Positions 40,153 to 49,900 of a stretch of 55,609 bases of DNA are shown in pieces. Numbering within the stretch: the stretch's first letter is position 1; the number at the start of each line of letters is the position of its first letter. The translations under genes and the position numbers were made by a program. The notes beneath the pieces were generated by a model. That model was not told where the DNA came from, ran no database searches, and saw nothing but the letters and a program-made list of their open reading frames with translations. The DNA comes from Flavobacteriales bacterium (GTDB taxonomy: Bacteria > Bacteroidota > Bacteroidia > Flavobacteriales > Flavobacteriaceae): positions 1 to 55,609 of the forward strand of contig SGZJ01000007.1 of NCBI GenBank assembly GCA_004213995.1. The letters run 5' to 3'.

Positions 40153-41940
40153 ATGTCAGAATATATAGAAATTGATCCAAAAGAAGATCACGGACATCAT
40201 CATAAAGAAACCTTTATTACTAAGTATATATTTAGCCAGGATCATAAAATGATAGCTAAGCAGTATTTAATCACTGGAGTTCTTTTTATGGGTGTAATAG
40301 GAATTTTAATGTCTCTTTTAATGAGATTACAAATTGCTTGGCCAGAAGAGCCAAACATAATTTTTGAATTTTTTCTAGGTAAGTGGGCTCCAAATGGTGT
40401 TATGGATGCAGATATATATTTAGCGCTTGTTACTATGCACGGAACAATAATGGTATTCTTTGTTCTAACTGCAGGATTAAGTGGAACTTTCAGTAATCTA
40501 TTAATTCCTCTTCAATTAGGTGCTAGAGATATGGCTTCTGGATTTTTAAATATGGTTTCATTTTGGTTATTTTTCTTATCAACTGTTATCATGGTTGCTT
40601 CAATATTTGTTGAAGCAGGTCCAGCTGCAGCTGGATGGACTATCTATCCTCCTTTAAGTGCTGTAGAGTTAGCTCAGGGTGGTTCAGGACTTGGAATGAC
40701 TTTGTGGTTAGTCTCAATGGCAATTTTTATCGCATCTTCTTTACTAGGGTCGCTAAATTATATAGTTACAGTTATAAATTTAAGAACCAAAGGAATGACA
40801 TTAACAAGAATGCCATTGACTATTTGGGCATTTTTTGTTACAGCAATAATTGGAGTTATTTCTTTTCCAGTTTTACTATCAGCTGCTTTATTGCTAATAA
40901 TGGATAGATCGTTTGGGACATCGTTTTTCTTATCTGATATTTTTATTCAAGGCGAAGTTTTACATTATCAAGGTGGTTCACCTGTTTTATTTGAACATTT
41001 GTTTTGGTTCCTAGGACACCCTGAAGTATATATTGTTTTGTTACCAGCTTTAGGGATTGCATCAGAAGTAATTGCAACAAATTCCAGAAAGCCAATTTTT
41101 GGATACAAAGCAATGATTTTATCTATTCTTGCAATTGCATTTTTATCTACAATTGTTTGGGGACATCATATGTTTATTTCTGGAATGAACCCATTTTTAG
41201 GATCTGTATTCACCTTTACAACTTTATTAATTGCTATTCCATCTGCTGTTAAAGCATTTAATTATATAACCACATTGTGGAAAGGTAATATACAGTTTAA
41301 CCCTGCTATGTTATTTTCAATTGGCTTTGTTTCAACATTTATAACTGGTGGATTAACTGGTATTATTTTAGGAGATAGTGCTCTTGATATTAATTTACAT
41401 GATACATACTTTGTGGTTGCACATTTTCATTTAGTTATGGGTATTTCTGCCTTGTATGGATTATTCGCTGGTGTTTATCATTGGTTTCCTATGCTTTTTA
41501 ATAGAATGCTAAATAAGAACCTTGGATACATACATTTCTGGGTAACCGCTATTTGTGCCTACGGAGTATTTTTCCCAATGCATTTTATTGGAATGGCTGG
41601 GCTCCCAAGAAGATATTATACAAATTCTAATTTCCCTTTATTTGATGATTTAGCTGATACTAATAAAATTATAACAGGTTTTGCTATTGTTGGTGGTCTA
41701 ATACAAATCGTATTCTTATATAATTTCATTCATAGTATGTTTTACGGAAAGAAATCTCCTCAAAATCCTTGGAAATCGAATACTTTAGAATGGACTGCTT
41801 CAATGAAGCATATTCACGGAAATTGGAAAGGAAAAATTCCTGAAGTATTTAGATGGCCTTATGATTATAGTAAGCCTGGTTACAAAGAAGATTTTGTGCC
41901 ACAGATTAAGCCTATGAAAAAAGGGGAAACAGAATATTAA
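40153..41940 (+). CDS. coxA: cytochrome c oxidase subunit I
   Basis: A 595-residue haem-copper oxidase subunit I with twelve-helix layout. The CuB/cross-link motif HPEVY is at 289-293 and the two CuB histidines are in WGHHMF at 338-339. The haem-ligand region reads HDTYFVVAHFHLVMG. The Glu of HPEVY fits an A-type (proton-pumping) oxidase. The N-terminus carries a short His-rich stretch, DHGHHHKE. No subunit III or IV gene follows; an intrinsic terminator comes 24 bases after the stop. The missing subunits must be elsewhere, as is common in flavobacteria. Confidence 0.96.
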   Translation: MSEYIEIDPKEDHGHHHKETFITKYIFSQDHKMIAKQYLITGVLFMGVIGILMSLLMRLQIAWPEEPNIIFEFFLGKWAPNGVMDADIYLALVTMHGTIMVFFVLTAGLSGTFSNLLIPLQLGARDMASGFLNMVSFWLFFLSTVIMVASIFVEAGPAAAGWTIYPPLSAVELAQGGSGLGMTLWLVSMAIFIASSLLGSLNYIVTVINLRTKGMTLTRMPLTIWAFFVTAIIGVISFPVLLSAALLLIMDRSFGTSFFLSDIFIQGEVLHYQGGSPVLFEHLFWFLGHPEVYIVLLPALGIASEVIATNSRKPIFGYKAMILSILAIAFLSTIVWGHHMFISGMNPFLGSVFTFTTLLIAIPSAVKAFNYITTLWKGNIQFNPAMLFSIGFVSTFITGGLTGIILGDSALDINLHDTYFVVAHFHLVMGISALYGLFAGVYHWFPMLFNRMLNKNLGYIHFWVTAICAYGVFFPMHFIGMAGLPRRYYTNSNFPLFDDLADTNKIITGFAIVGGLIQIVFLYNFIHSMFYGKKSPQNPWKSNTLEWTASMKHIHGNWKGKIPEVFRWPYDYSKPGYKEDFVPQIKPMKKGETEY

Positions 41941-41964
41941 TATCCACTTAATTTGATTATAAAA

Positions 41965-42000
41965 AAAAAGCCTTTCTTTTTAGAAAGGCTTTTTCTTTAT
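41965..42000 (+). terminator. intrinsic terminator after actA-coxA
   Basis: A perfect 13-pair stem, AAAAAGCCTTTCT (41965-41977) / AGAAAGGCTTTTT (41982-41994), with loop TTTT and a T-rich 3' side. The A-run on the 5' side makes it potentially bidirectional, but nothing on the minus strand needs it. It closes the respiratory operon and lies immediately before the ruvB -7 box. Confidence 0.9.
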
Positions 42001-42005
42001 ATTTG
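41998..42005 (+). promoter_or_regulatory. candidate -7 element of ruvB
   Basis: TATATTTG, a full TAnnTTTG match, ends 4 bases before the ruvB ATG at 42010. Transcription from it would begin at or next to the start codon, giving a leaderless or nearly leaderless mRNA. The -33 region falls in the terminator stem and has no TTG. Confidence 0.5.
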
Positions 42006-42009
42006 TTTT

Positions 42010-43032
42010 ATGAATGAAAATCTAGATCCATCTTCAAATAATTTATCATCTGATGAGCATGAGTTTGAACAAAATTTAAGACCATTATCTTTTGCTGATT
42101 TTACTGGACAAGACCATATATTAGAAAATTTAAAAATTTTCATTCAGGCTTCAAATCAAAGAAACGATGCTTTAGACCACACCTTGTTCCATGGTCCACC
42201 TGGACTTGGAAAAACAACATTAGCAAATATTTTAGCTAATGAATTAAATGTTGGTATAAAAGTTTCATCGGGACCTGTTCTGGACAAGCCGGGCGATTTA
42301 GCTGGACTTCTAACTAACTTAGAAGAAAGGGATGTTTTGTTTATTGACGAAATTCATAGATTGAGTCCAATTGTCGAAGAATATCTTTATTCTGCTATGG
42401 AAGATTATAAGATTGATATTATGATTGAGTCTGGTCCAAATGCTAGATCAGTACAAATAAACCTTAATCCTTTTACTTTAATTGGAGCCACAACCAGATC
42501 AGGATTATTAACTGCTCCAATGAGAGCTAGATTTGGAATTACAAGTAGACTTGAGTATTATACAAAAGAGGTTTTGTCTACCATCATAAAAAGAAGTGCA
42601 GATATTTTAAATGTACCTATATCAAACGATGCATCAATCGAAATTGCGGGACGAAGTAGAGGAACTCCTAGAATTGCCAATGCTCTTTTAAGAAGAGTTC
42701 GTGATTTTGCGCAAATTAAAGGAAATGGTGAGATAGATCTAAAAATCTCTAAAAGTAGTTTGCAAGCACTAAATGTAGATAAATATGGACTAGATGAGAT
42801 GGATAATAAAATTCTCAATACCATTATCGACAAATTTAGTGGTGGACCAGTTGGACTAAATACTCTTTCTACAGCAGTTGGAGAAAATGCTGAAACAATT
42901 GAAGAGGTGTATGAGCCATTTCTAATTCAACAAGGTTTTATTATGAGAACTCCGAGAGGAAGAGAAGTTATGGATATCGCATACAAGCACCTTGGAAAAG
43001 TTAAAGCTAATAAACAAAAGGGTTTGTTTTAA
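42010..43032 (+). CDS. ruvB: Holliday junction branch migration helicase RuvB
   Basis: The AAA+ motor that drives branch migration of Holliday junctions with RuvA. I start it at ATG 42010 (340 residues, the normal size); the open frame extends back to 41953 but would translate the terminator hairpin. Walker A is GPPGLGKTT, Walker B is LFIDEIHR, and sensor 1 lies in LIGATTRSG. The winged-helix end contains [15 protein letters not shown] and RTPRGREV. It is separated from ruvA by queG and maeB (about 3.3 kb), not adjacent as in E. coli. Confidence 0.97.
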   Translation: MNENLDPSSNNLSSDEHEFEQNLRPLSFADFTGQDHILENLKIFIQASNQRNDALDHTLFHGPPGLGKTTLANILANELNVGIKVSSGPVLDKPGDLAGLLTNLEERDVLFIDEIHRLSPIVEEYLYSAMEDYKIDIMIESGPNARSVQINLNPFTLIGATTRSGLLTAPMRARFGITSRLEYYTKEVLSTIIKRSADILNVPISNDASIEIAGRSRGTPRIANALLRRVRDFAQIKGNGEIDLKISKSSLQALNVDKYGLDEMDNKILNTIIDKFSGGPVGLNTLSTAVGENAETIEEVYEPFLIQQGFIMRTPRGREVMDIAYKHLGKVKANKQKGLF

Positions 43033-43046
43033 TTTTAAAAACTTCA

Positions 43047-43973
43047 TTGACTACAAAACAAAAACATACTGAACTTATTAAGTCTGAAGCATATAGGCTT
43101 GGCTTTATTTCATGTGGTATAAGTAAATCTCAGTTTTTAGAAGAAGAAGCACCTAGACTAGAAAAATGGCTTAATAAAAATATGCATGGAGAAATGAAAT
43201 ATATGGAAAATCATTTCGACAAAAGATTAGATACTAGAAAGTTAGTCTTAGATTCTAAAAGTGTTATCTCATTATTATATAATTATTATCCACGTGAGGA
43301 ATTAAATGTTGAAAACTCTCCAAAAATCTCCAAATATGCGTATGGTAATGATTATCATTTTGTTGTAAAAGACAAGGTAAAGGAGTTACTGAATTTTATC
43401 AGAGAAAATATTGGTGAAGTTTCTGGTAGAGCATTTGTTGATTCAGCACCTATATTAGAAAAGGCATGGGCTGCAAAAAGTGGCCTAGGCTGGGTAGGAA
43501 AAAACTCAAACTTAATCACTAAAAAAGTTGGCTCTTTTTATTTTATTACTGAATTGATAATAGACTTGGATTTAATAAATGATCATGTAGAAACGGATCA
43601 TTGCGGATCTTGCACTGCTTGTATAGAAGCATGCCCAACAGATGCAATAGTTGAACCTTATGTTGTAGATGGAAGTAAATGTATTTCCTATTTTACAATT
43701 GAATTAAAAGATAATATCCCCAGCTCCATGAAAGGAATGTTTGAAAATTGGATGTTTGGCTGTGACATTTGCCAAGATGTTTGTCCATGGAATAAATTTT
43801 CAAAAGCTCATAACGAACCATTATTTAATCCTAATCCTGATCTATTATCAATGACAAAAAAAGATTGGGATGAAATAACTCAGGAAACTTTTAGTAAGGT
43901 TTTTTCGAAATCAGCTGTAAAAAGAACAAAATTCAAAGGGTTGAAAAGAAATATAAATTTCTTAAAACATTAG
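43047..43973 (+). CDS. queG: epoxyqueuosine reductase
   Basis: A 308-residue iron-sulfur and cobalamin-dependent reductase that performs the last step of queuosine synthesis, epoxyqueuosine to queuosine in tRNA. Two 4Fe-4S motifs are clear: [12 protein letters not shown] and CDICQDVCP. The earlier [20 protein letters not shown] and [10 protein letters not shown] segments are typical. The start is TTG at 43047, 14 bases after ruvB; no ATG is available before residue 35, and alignment with family N-termini supports this position. It ends 60 bases before maeB. Confidence 0.94.
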   Translation: MTTKQKHTELIKSEAYRLGFISCGISKSQFLEEEAPRLEKWLNKNMHGEMKYMENHFDKRLDTRKLVLDSKSVISLLYNYYPREELNVENSPKISKYAYGNDYHFVVKDKVKELLNFIRENIGEVSGRAFVDSAPILEKAWAAKSGLGWVGKNSNLITKKVGSFYFITELIIDLDLINDHVETDHCGSCTACIEACPTDAIVEPYVVDGSKCISYFTIELKDNIPSSMKGMFENWMFGCDICQDVCPWNKFSKAHNEPLFNPNPDLLSMTKKDWDEITQETFSKVFSKSAVKRTKFKGLKRNINFLKH

Positions 43974-43985
43974 CCTACTTAAGTT

Positions 43986-44014
43986 TTTGTTTTACCTATA
44001 AGATATTACATTTG
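43986..44014 (+). promoter_or_regulatory. promoter of maeB
   Basis: TTTG (43986-43989), a 17-base spacer, then TACATTTG (44007-44014). Both boxes match the Bacteroidota consensus; the spacer is a little shorter than the 19 seen at tRNA-Gln and rplM. The transcript would start near 44021, 13 bases before the ATG. Confidence 0.6.
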
Positions 44015-44033
44015 TAATTCATCTATCATCCAA

Positions 44034-46307
44034 ATGAAAAGAAAAACAACAAGAAAACAAGCATTAGATTATCACGCTAAACCCGCTCCAGGAAAAATAA
44101 AAGTAGTTCCTACAAAAAAATATGCTACTCAAAGAGATCTCTCTTTAGCTTACTCACCAGGTGTTGCTGAGCCATGTTTAGAGATAGAAAATGACAAATC
44201 AAATTCTTATAAATATACTTCAAAAGGAAATTTAGTAGCTGTTATCTCCAATGGAACAGCTGTTTTGGGATTAGGAAATATTGGTGCCGAAGCATCAAAA
44301 CCTGTTATGGAAGGAAAGGCTTTACTTTTTAAAATTTTTGCTGATATTGACGTTTTTGATATTGAAGTTGATACCGAAAACATTGATGAATTTATTAATA
44401 CTGTAAAAAATATAGCACCTACTTTTGGAGGAATCAATCTTGAAGATATAAAAGCACCTGAGGCTTTTGAAATTGAAAGAAGATTAAAGAAAGAGCTTAA
44501 CATACCTGTGATGCATGATGATCAACACGGTACAGCAATTATTTCTGCAGCGGCATTAATTAATGCCTTAGAAATTGCAGATAAAAAAATAGAAGAAGTC
44601 AAAATGGTTATTAGCGGAGCAGGGGCTGCAGCCATCTCATGTGCAAAACTTTATAAATCTTTTGGGCTTAATAATGATAATATTATTATGCTTGATAGTA
44701 AAGGAGTTATTAATTCTAAAAGAAAAAATTTAAATAAGAGTAAATCTGAGTTTGCAACTTCAAAAAACATCTCTACATTAGATCAAGCTATTGTCGACTC
44801 AGATGTTTTTATAGGCCTTTCAACTTCGGATATATTAACTTCAAAAATGTTAAATAAAATGGCTAAAAACCCTATAGTTTTTGCCATGGCCAACCCAGAC
44901 CCAGAAATTAATTATAAGTTAGCGACAAACACAAGAGAGGACGTTATTATGGCAACTGGAAGAAGTGATAATCCAAATCAAGTCAATAATGTTTTAGGTT
45001 TTCCATTTATCTTTAGAGGTGCTTTAGATGTTAGAGCAACGACTATAAATGAGGAGATGAAAAAAGCTGCTGTTATTGCACTTGCAGATTTAGCTAAAGA
45101 AGCAGTCCCTGAGCAAGTTAATGTTGCCTATGATCAAACAAGATTAACTTTTGGTAGAGATTACATTATACCAAAACCATTTGATCCACGACTAATATCA
45201 GTTGTCCCACCAGCTGTTGCTAAAGCTGCTATGGATAGTGGTGTAGCTCAATTTCCAATTAAAAATTGGCCTAAATATATCGATGGACTTATTGAGAGGT
45301 CTGGAGGCGACAATAAATTGGTAAGATTGATGCATGGTAGAGCTAAAAGAAATCCTAAAAGAGTAGTTTTCGCAGAGGCAGATCAATTAACGGTTTTAAA
45401 AGCCGCTCAATTTGTTCATGATGAAGGAATTGCAATCCCAATTTTATTAGGAAGAAAGGAGACAATAAAAATATTAATGCAAGAGCTAGATTTTGATGAT
45501 GCCATTGAAATTGTAGATCCAAAAGAAAATAATCAAGAAATGATCAATGAATATGCACATATTTATTGGAAAAAAGAAGAAAGAAAAGGGTTAACCCTTT
45601 TAGCTTCAAAAAAATTAATGCGAGAGAGAAATTATTTCGGAGCTATGATGGTTAACGCTGGAGATGCTGATGCTTTAATTACTGGTTATTCAAAAAGTTA
45701 TCCAAATGTTGTAAAACCTATCTTAAAACTTATCGGTTTAGATGAAGGTGCAACCAGAATTGCTACGACAAATTTATTAATAACGGAAAGAGGACCACTA
45801 TTTCTTAGCGATACGTCTATCAATATTGATCCTAATGCCTCTGATTTAGCAAAAATTGCTCAGATGACAGCAACAACGGTAAAAATGTTTGGTATAGACC
45901 CTGTTATTGCAATGACATCTTATTCTAATTTTGGATCTTCCAAAGATATTTCAGCAACAAAAGTTAGAAATGCTGTTAAGTATTTACACAGATCCTCACC
46001 CGACTTAATTGTTGACGGTGAACTCCAAACAGATTTTGCGCTGAATAACGAAATGAGAAATGATATTTTTCCTTTTTCAAAATTATCTTCAAAAAAAGTA
46101 AATACATTAATATTTCCAAATTTAGATTCAGCAAATATCACTTATAAACTCTTGAAAGAATTAAACAAAGCAGATAATATCGGTCCAATAATGATGGGAC
46201 TAAAAAAACCTGTCCATATTTTACAATTAGACGCATCTGTTGATGAGATTATTAATATGACTGCAATTGCAGTAATTGATGCTCAAATGAAAGAATCAAG
46301 AAAATAA
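44034..46307 (+). CDS. maeB: NADP-dependent malic enzyme with phosphotransacetylase-like domain
   Basis: A 757-residue MaeB-type malic enzyme, decarboxylating malate to pyruvate with NADP reduction. The malic N-terminal domain (about 1-160) shows SLAYSPGVAEPCLEI and PVMHDDQHGTAI. The NAD(P)-binding domain (about 160-400) contains VISGAGAAAISCAKL. The C-terminal 330 residues are a phosphate acetyl/butyryltransferase-like domain (starting near VVFAEADQLTVLKAAQ) that in homologues is regulatory and binds acetyl-CoA rather than being catalytic. It has its own promoter and a 29-base gap to ruvA. Confidence 0.96.
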   Translation: MKRKTTRKQALDYHAKPAPGKIKVVPTKKYATQRDLSLAYSPGVAEPCLEIENDKSNSYKYTSKGNLVAVISNGTAVLGLGNIGAEASKPVMEGKALLFKIFADIDVFDIEVDTENIDEFINTVKNIAPTFGGINLEDIKAPEAFEIERRLKKELNIPVMHDDQHGTAIISAAALINALEIADKKIEEVKMVISGAGAAAISCAKLYKSFGLNNDNIIMLDSKGVINSKRKNLNKSKSEFATSKNISTLDQAIVDSDVFIGLSTSDILTSKMLNKMAKNPIVFAMANPDPEINYKLATNTREDVIMATGRSDNPNQVNNVLGFPFIFRGALDVRATTINEEMKKAAVIALADLAKEAVPEQVNVAYDQTRLTFGRDYIIPKPFDPRLISVVPPAVAKAAMDSGVAQFPIKNWPKYIDGLIERSGGDNKLVRLMHGRAKRNPKRVVFAEADQLTVLKAAQFVHDEGIAIPILLGRKETIKILMQELDFDDAIEIVDPKENNQEMINEYAHIYWKKEERKGLTLLASKKLMRERNYFGAMMVNAGDADALITGYSKSYPNVVKPILKLIGLDEGATRIATTNLLITERGPLFLSDTSINIDPNASDLAKIAQMTATTVKMFGIDPVIAMTSYSNFGSSKDISATKVRNAVKYLHRSSPDLIVDGELQTDFALNNEMRNDIFPFSKLSSKKVNTLIFPNLDSANITYKLLKELNKADNIGPIMMGLKKPVHILQLDASVDEIINMTAIAVIDAQMKESRK

Positions 46308-46336
46308 ATTAACTAAATTTGGTAAAAGAATAAGCT

Positions 46337-46921
46337 ATGATAACTCACATAAAAGGAAAATTAGTTGAAAAGTCACCTACAAGCGTTATCATTGAAGTTA
46401 ATGGAATAGGTTATTTAATTAACATCTCGTTAAATACATTCTCTGCAATTCCCGATCAGGAAAATTTAAAATTATATACTCATCTTCAAATCAAAGAAGA
46501 TTCTCATACGTTATTTGGTTTTTATTCTAGAAAAGAAAGAGAGATTTTTAGACTACTGATTTCTGTAAGTGGAATTGGCGCGAGTATAGCCAGAACAATG
46601 TTATCTTCTCTTTCACCTGAACAAATAATTCAAGGAATTTCAATTGGAGATTCTGCAATGATTCAATCTGTAAAAGGCATAGGCCTTAAAACATCTCAAA
46701 GAGTTATAATAGAGCTAAAAGACAAAGTCTTAAAAATATATGATCTTGATGATAAAATTTCTTTCCAAAATAACAATACAGCTAAAGAAGAAGCGTTATC
46801 TGCACTAGAAGTGCTTGGAATTAACAAAAAAACTTCTGAAAAATTAGTTGATAAAATCATATTAGATAATGCAGATGCTTCTGTTGAACTCATTATAAAA
46901 GAAGCTTTGAAAAATTTATAA
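46337..46921 (+). CDS. ruvA: Holliday junction DNA helicase RuvA
   Basis: A 194-residue RuvA, which tetramerises on four-way junctions and recruits RuvB. The OB domain starts MITHIKGKLVEKSPTSVIIEVNGIGYLI. Two helix-hairpin-helix motifs follow, LISVSGIGASIARTML and IQSVKGIGLKTSQRVIIELK. The C-terminal RuvB-binding domain has EALSALEVLGI. Length is normal. It ends 6 bases before the sprA start, so the two are almost certainly in one transcript, as in other flavobacteria. Confidence 0.97.
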   Translation: MITHIKGKLVEKSPTSVIIEVNGIGYLINISLNTFSAIPDQENLKLYTHLQIKEDSHTLFGFYSRKEREIFRLLISVSGIGASIARTMLSSLSPEQIIQGISIGDSAMIQSVKGIGLKTSQRVIIELKDKVLKIYDLDDKISFQNNNTAKEEALSALEVLGINKKTSEKLVDKIILDNADASVELIIKEALKNL

Positions 46922-46927
46922 TTTAGT

Positions 46928-49900
46928 TTGAATAAATTAAAAAATATAGTAGTAAGTCAATTCAATATACTTCTATTTGGTATAATTATAATTCTATCTA
47001 TTTCAACTGCTTTTTCTCAAAATCTAACATCTGAAGAGTTTTCTACAACTAGTCTTGAATTAGAAAACCCTACTAGTATTGTGGAAAATTACACCTACGA
47101 CCCAATTAGTGATAGGTATTTTTTTAATCAATCAGTTGGTGATTTTAATATTAACTATCCAATTATTTTATCTCCAAAAGAATATGAAGATTTAATTTTA
47201 GATGAAAATTTAAAAAAATATTATAAAGACAAAATTAAAGCTGCCGAGGGTAGACTTGATGGCTCAGAAGATTTACAAAAAAATTTGATACCTGAAATTT
47301 ATGTCAATTCTAAGTTGTTTGAGTCAATTTTTGGAGGTAATACTATAGAAGTTGTTCCACAAGGGTCTCTAGAAATAGACCTTGGAGTATTATATACAAA
47401 GCAAGACAACCCTTCATTTTCACCCAGAAACAGAAGTAATTTTTCTTTTGATTTTGATCAAAGAATTGGATTAAGTTTACTTGGTAAGGTAGGGACGAGA
47501 GTTCAGGTTAATGCAAATTTTGACACCCAATCTACTTTTGATTTTCAAAATCTTATGCAGATTCAATATGAGCCAACAGAAGATGATATTATTAAAAAAA
47601 TTGAAGTAGGAAATGTAAGTATGCCACTAAACAGTTCTTTAATTACTGGTGCTCAGAGTTTGTTTGGTTTTAAAACAGAACTTCAATTCGGTAAAACTAG
47701 AGTCACCGCGGTATTCTCTGAACAAAAATCTGAGGCTAAAACAGTTGTAGCTCAGGCTGGAGGGACAATTGAAGAATTTCAATTTAGAGCTTTAGATTAT
47801 GATGAAAACAGACATTTTTTTTTAAGTCATGTATTTAGAGAAAAATATGATCAAGCTTTATTGAACTACCCATATGTTAACTCTAACATTCAAATTACAA
47901 GAACTGAAGTTTGGGTTACCAATAGAAATAACACAATAGATAACGTTAGAAATATTGTAGCATTCCAAGATCTTGGAGAGTCTTCTAACTTAGCTTCAAA
48001 TGTGAATATATTTGTAGGGCCAAATGCAAACCCTGATAATGGAAATAATGGATTTAACCCACTAGTCATTGGTCAATCAGATTCACAGTTAACCAACTCT
48101 GTTCGTGACATTGCTACAATACAATCTGGTATTCTTTTGCCAAATGTTAATGAAGGGTATGATTATGGTAAGTTAGAAAACGCGAAAAAATTAAATAGCG
48201 GCTCCGATTACACTGTTAATACTCAACTTGGATATATTTCATTAAATCAAAAACTTGACAACGATGAAATACTAGCAGTTGCTTTTCAATACACTATTGG
48301 AGATCAAGTTTATCAAGTTGGTGAATTTGCAAATGATGGTGTTCAAGCAACTGAAATATCAAATAATAATGATAATACTAATCCAGTTGTTAATAATAAT
48401 AATTTAATTGTAAAATTATTAAAGAGTACAGTAAGTAGTGTTGAGGCTCCCATGTGGAAATTGATGATGAAAAACATATACAACACAGGTTCTTTCCAAT
48501 TAGAAGAAGATGGGTTTAAGCTTAATATTTTTTATAATGAATCTTCACCCTTAAATTATATAACACCAGTAGATGGAGTACCTTTCCCAACTACTAATCC
48601 GAATGATTTAAATATCAGTGAAACACCACTTTTAAATCTGTTTAACTTTGATAGATTAAATTCCAATAATGACCCTCAGTTTAGCGGAGATGGGTTTTTT
48701 GACTTTGTTCCAGGAATAACAGTTCTTCAAAATAATGGTAAAATTATATTTACAAAAGTTGAACCTTTTGGTGAGTTTTTATTTGAAAAATTAAGGTTAA
48801 GTCCAAACGAAAATTACGATGGCAATGAGGATATTATTGATGACTATAATTTAAATCAAAAAAAATACGTTTACTCTAGTCTTTATAAGTCTTCAAAAAC
48901 TATTGCATTACAAGATTCAGAGAAGAATAAATTTCAAATTACTGGTAAATACAAATCTTCTAGCGGATCCGGAATTCCAATAGGCGCATTTAATGTTCCT
49001 AGAGGCTCAGTCAATGTAACAGCAGGGGGAAGGGTATTAACTGAAGGAGTTGATTATACTGTAAACTACCAAGCAGGTACTGTTCAAATCCTTGACCCTG
49101 CGCTTCAATCTTCGGGAACTCCTATAAATGTAAGTGTAGAAAATAATGCAACCTTTGGTCAACAAACAAAACGATTTACTGGCTTTAATGTTGAGCATCA
49201 GTTCAGTGAGAAGTTCTTATTAGGTGGTACTTTTTTAAATTTAAATGAAAGACCTGTAACACAAAAAGCAAATTATGGAACTGAACCCATCAATAATACA
49301 ATATTTGGATTTAACGGAAATTTTGAAACGGAACTTCCTTTATTGACAAGGTTAATCAATAAACTCCCAACTATTGAAACAGAAGTTGCATCAAATTTAT
49401 CATTAAGAGGTGAGGTAGCTTATCTTGTTCCAGGAGCGCCCAAAGGAACTGATTTCAAAGGTGAAGTAACTTCTTATGTAGATGATTTTGAAGGAACTCA
49501 AAATATTATAGATTTAATGAGTCCTCAGGGGTGGTCATTGTCAAGTAGACCTAAAAACCTTGGTCTGTTTTATAATGATGGTGGGGAAGATGCTAATGGA
49601 ATTCAAAACGGATATGATAGAGCCTTGTTAAATTGGTACTCTATTGATCCAGTTTTTTATAGTAGCATTAGACCTGATGAGATTAATGATGACGAAATTT
49701 CTAACCCATACACTAGAAGAATTTTTATTGATGAAATTTTCCCACAAATAGACATTGTACAAGGTCAAATTTCAGTTATAAATTCATTAGATTTAAATTA
49801 TTATCCTGATGTAAGGGGTCCATATAATATGAATCCTGAAAATGTAGAAAACAGTTTAACAAACCCTTCTAACAGTTGGGCTGGAATAACAAGACAAATT

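Noticed and set aside
41953-42009. Extended N-terminus of ruvB from a TTG at 41953
   Set aside because: This stretch is the intrinsic terminator hairpin after coxA; the ATG at 42010 gives the normal 340-residue length.
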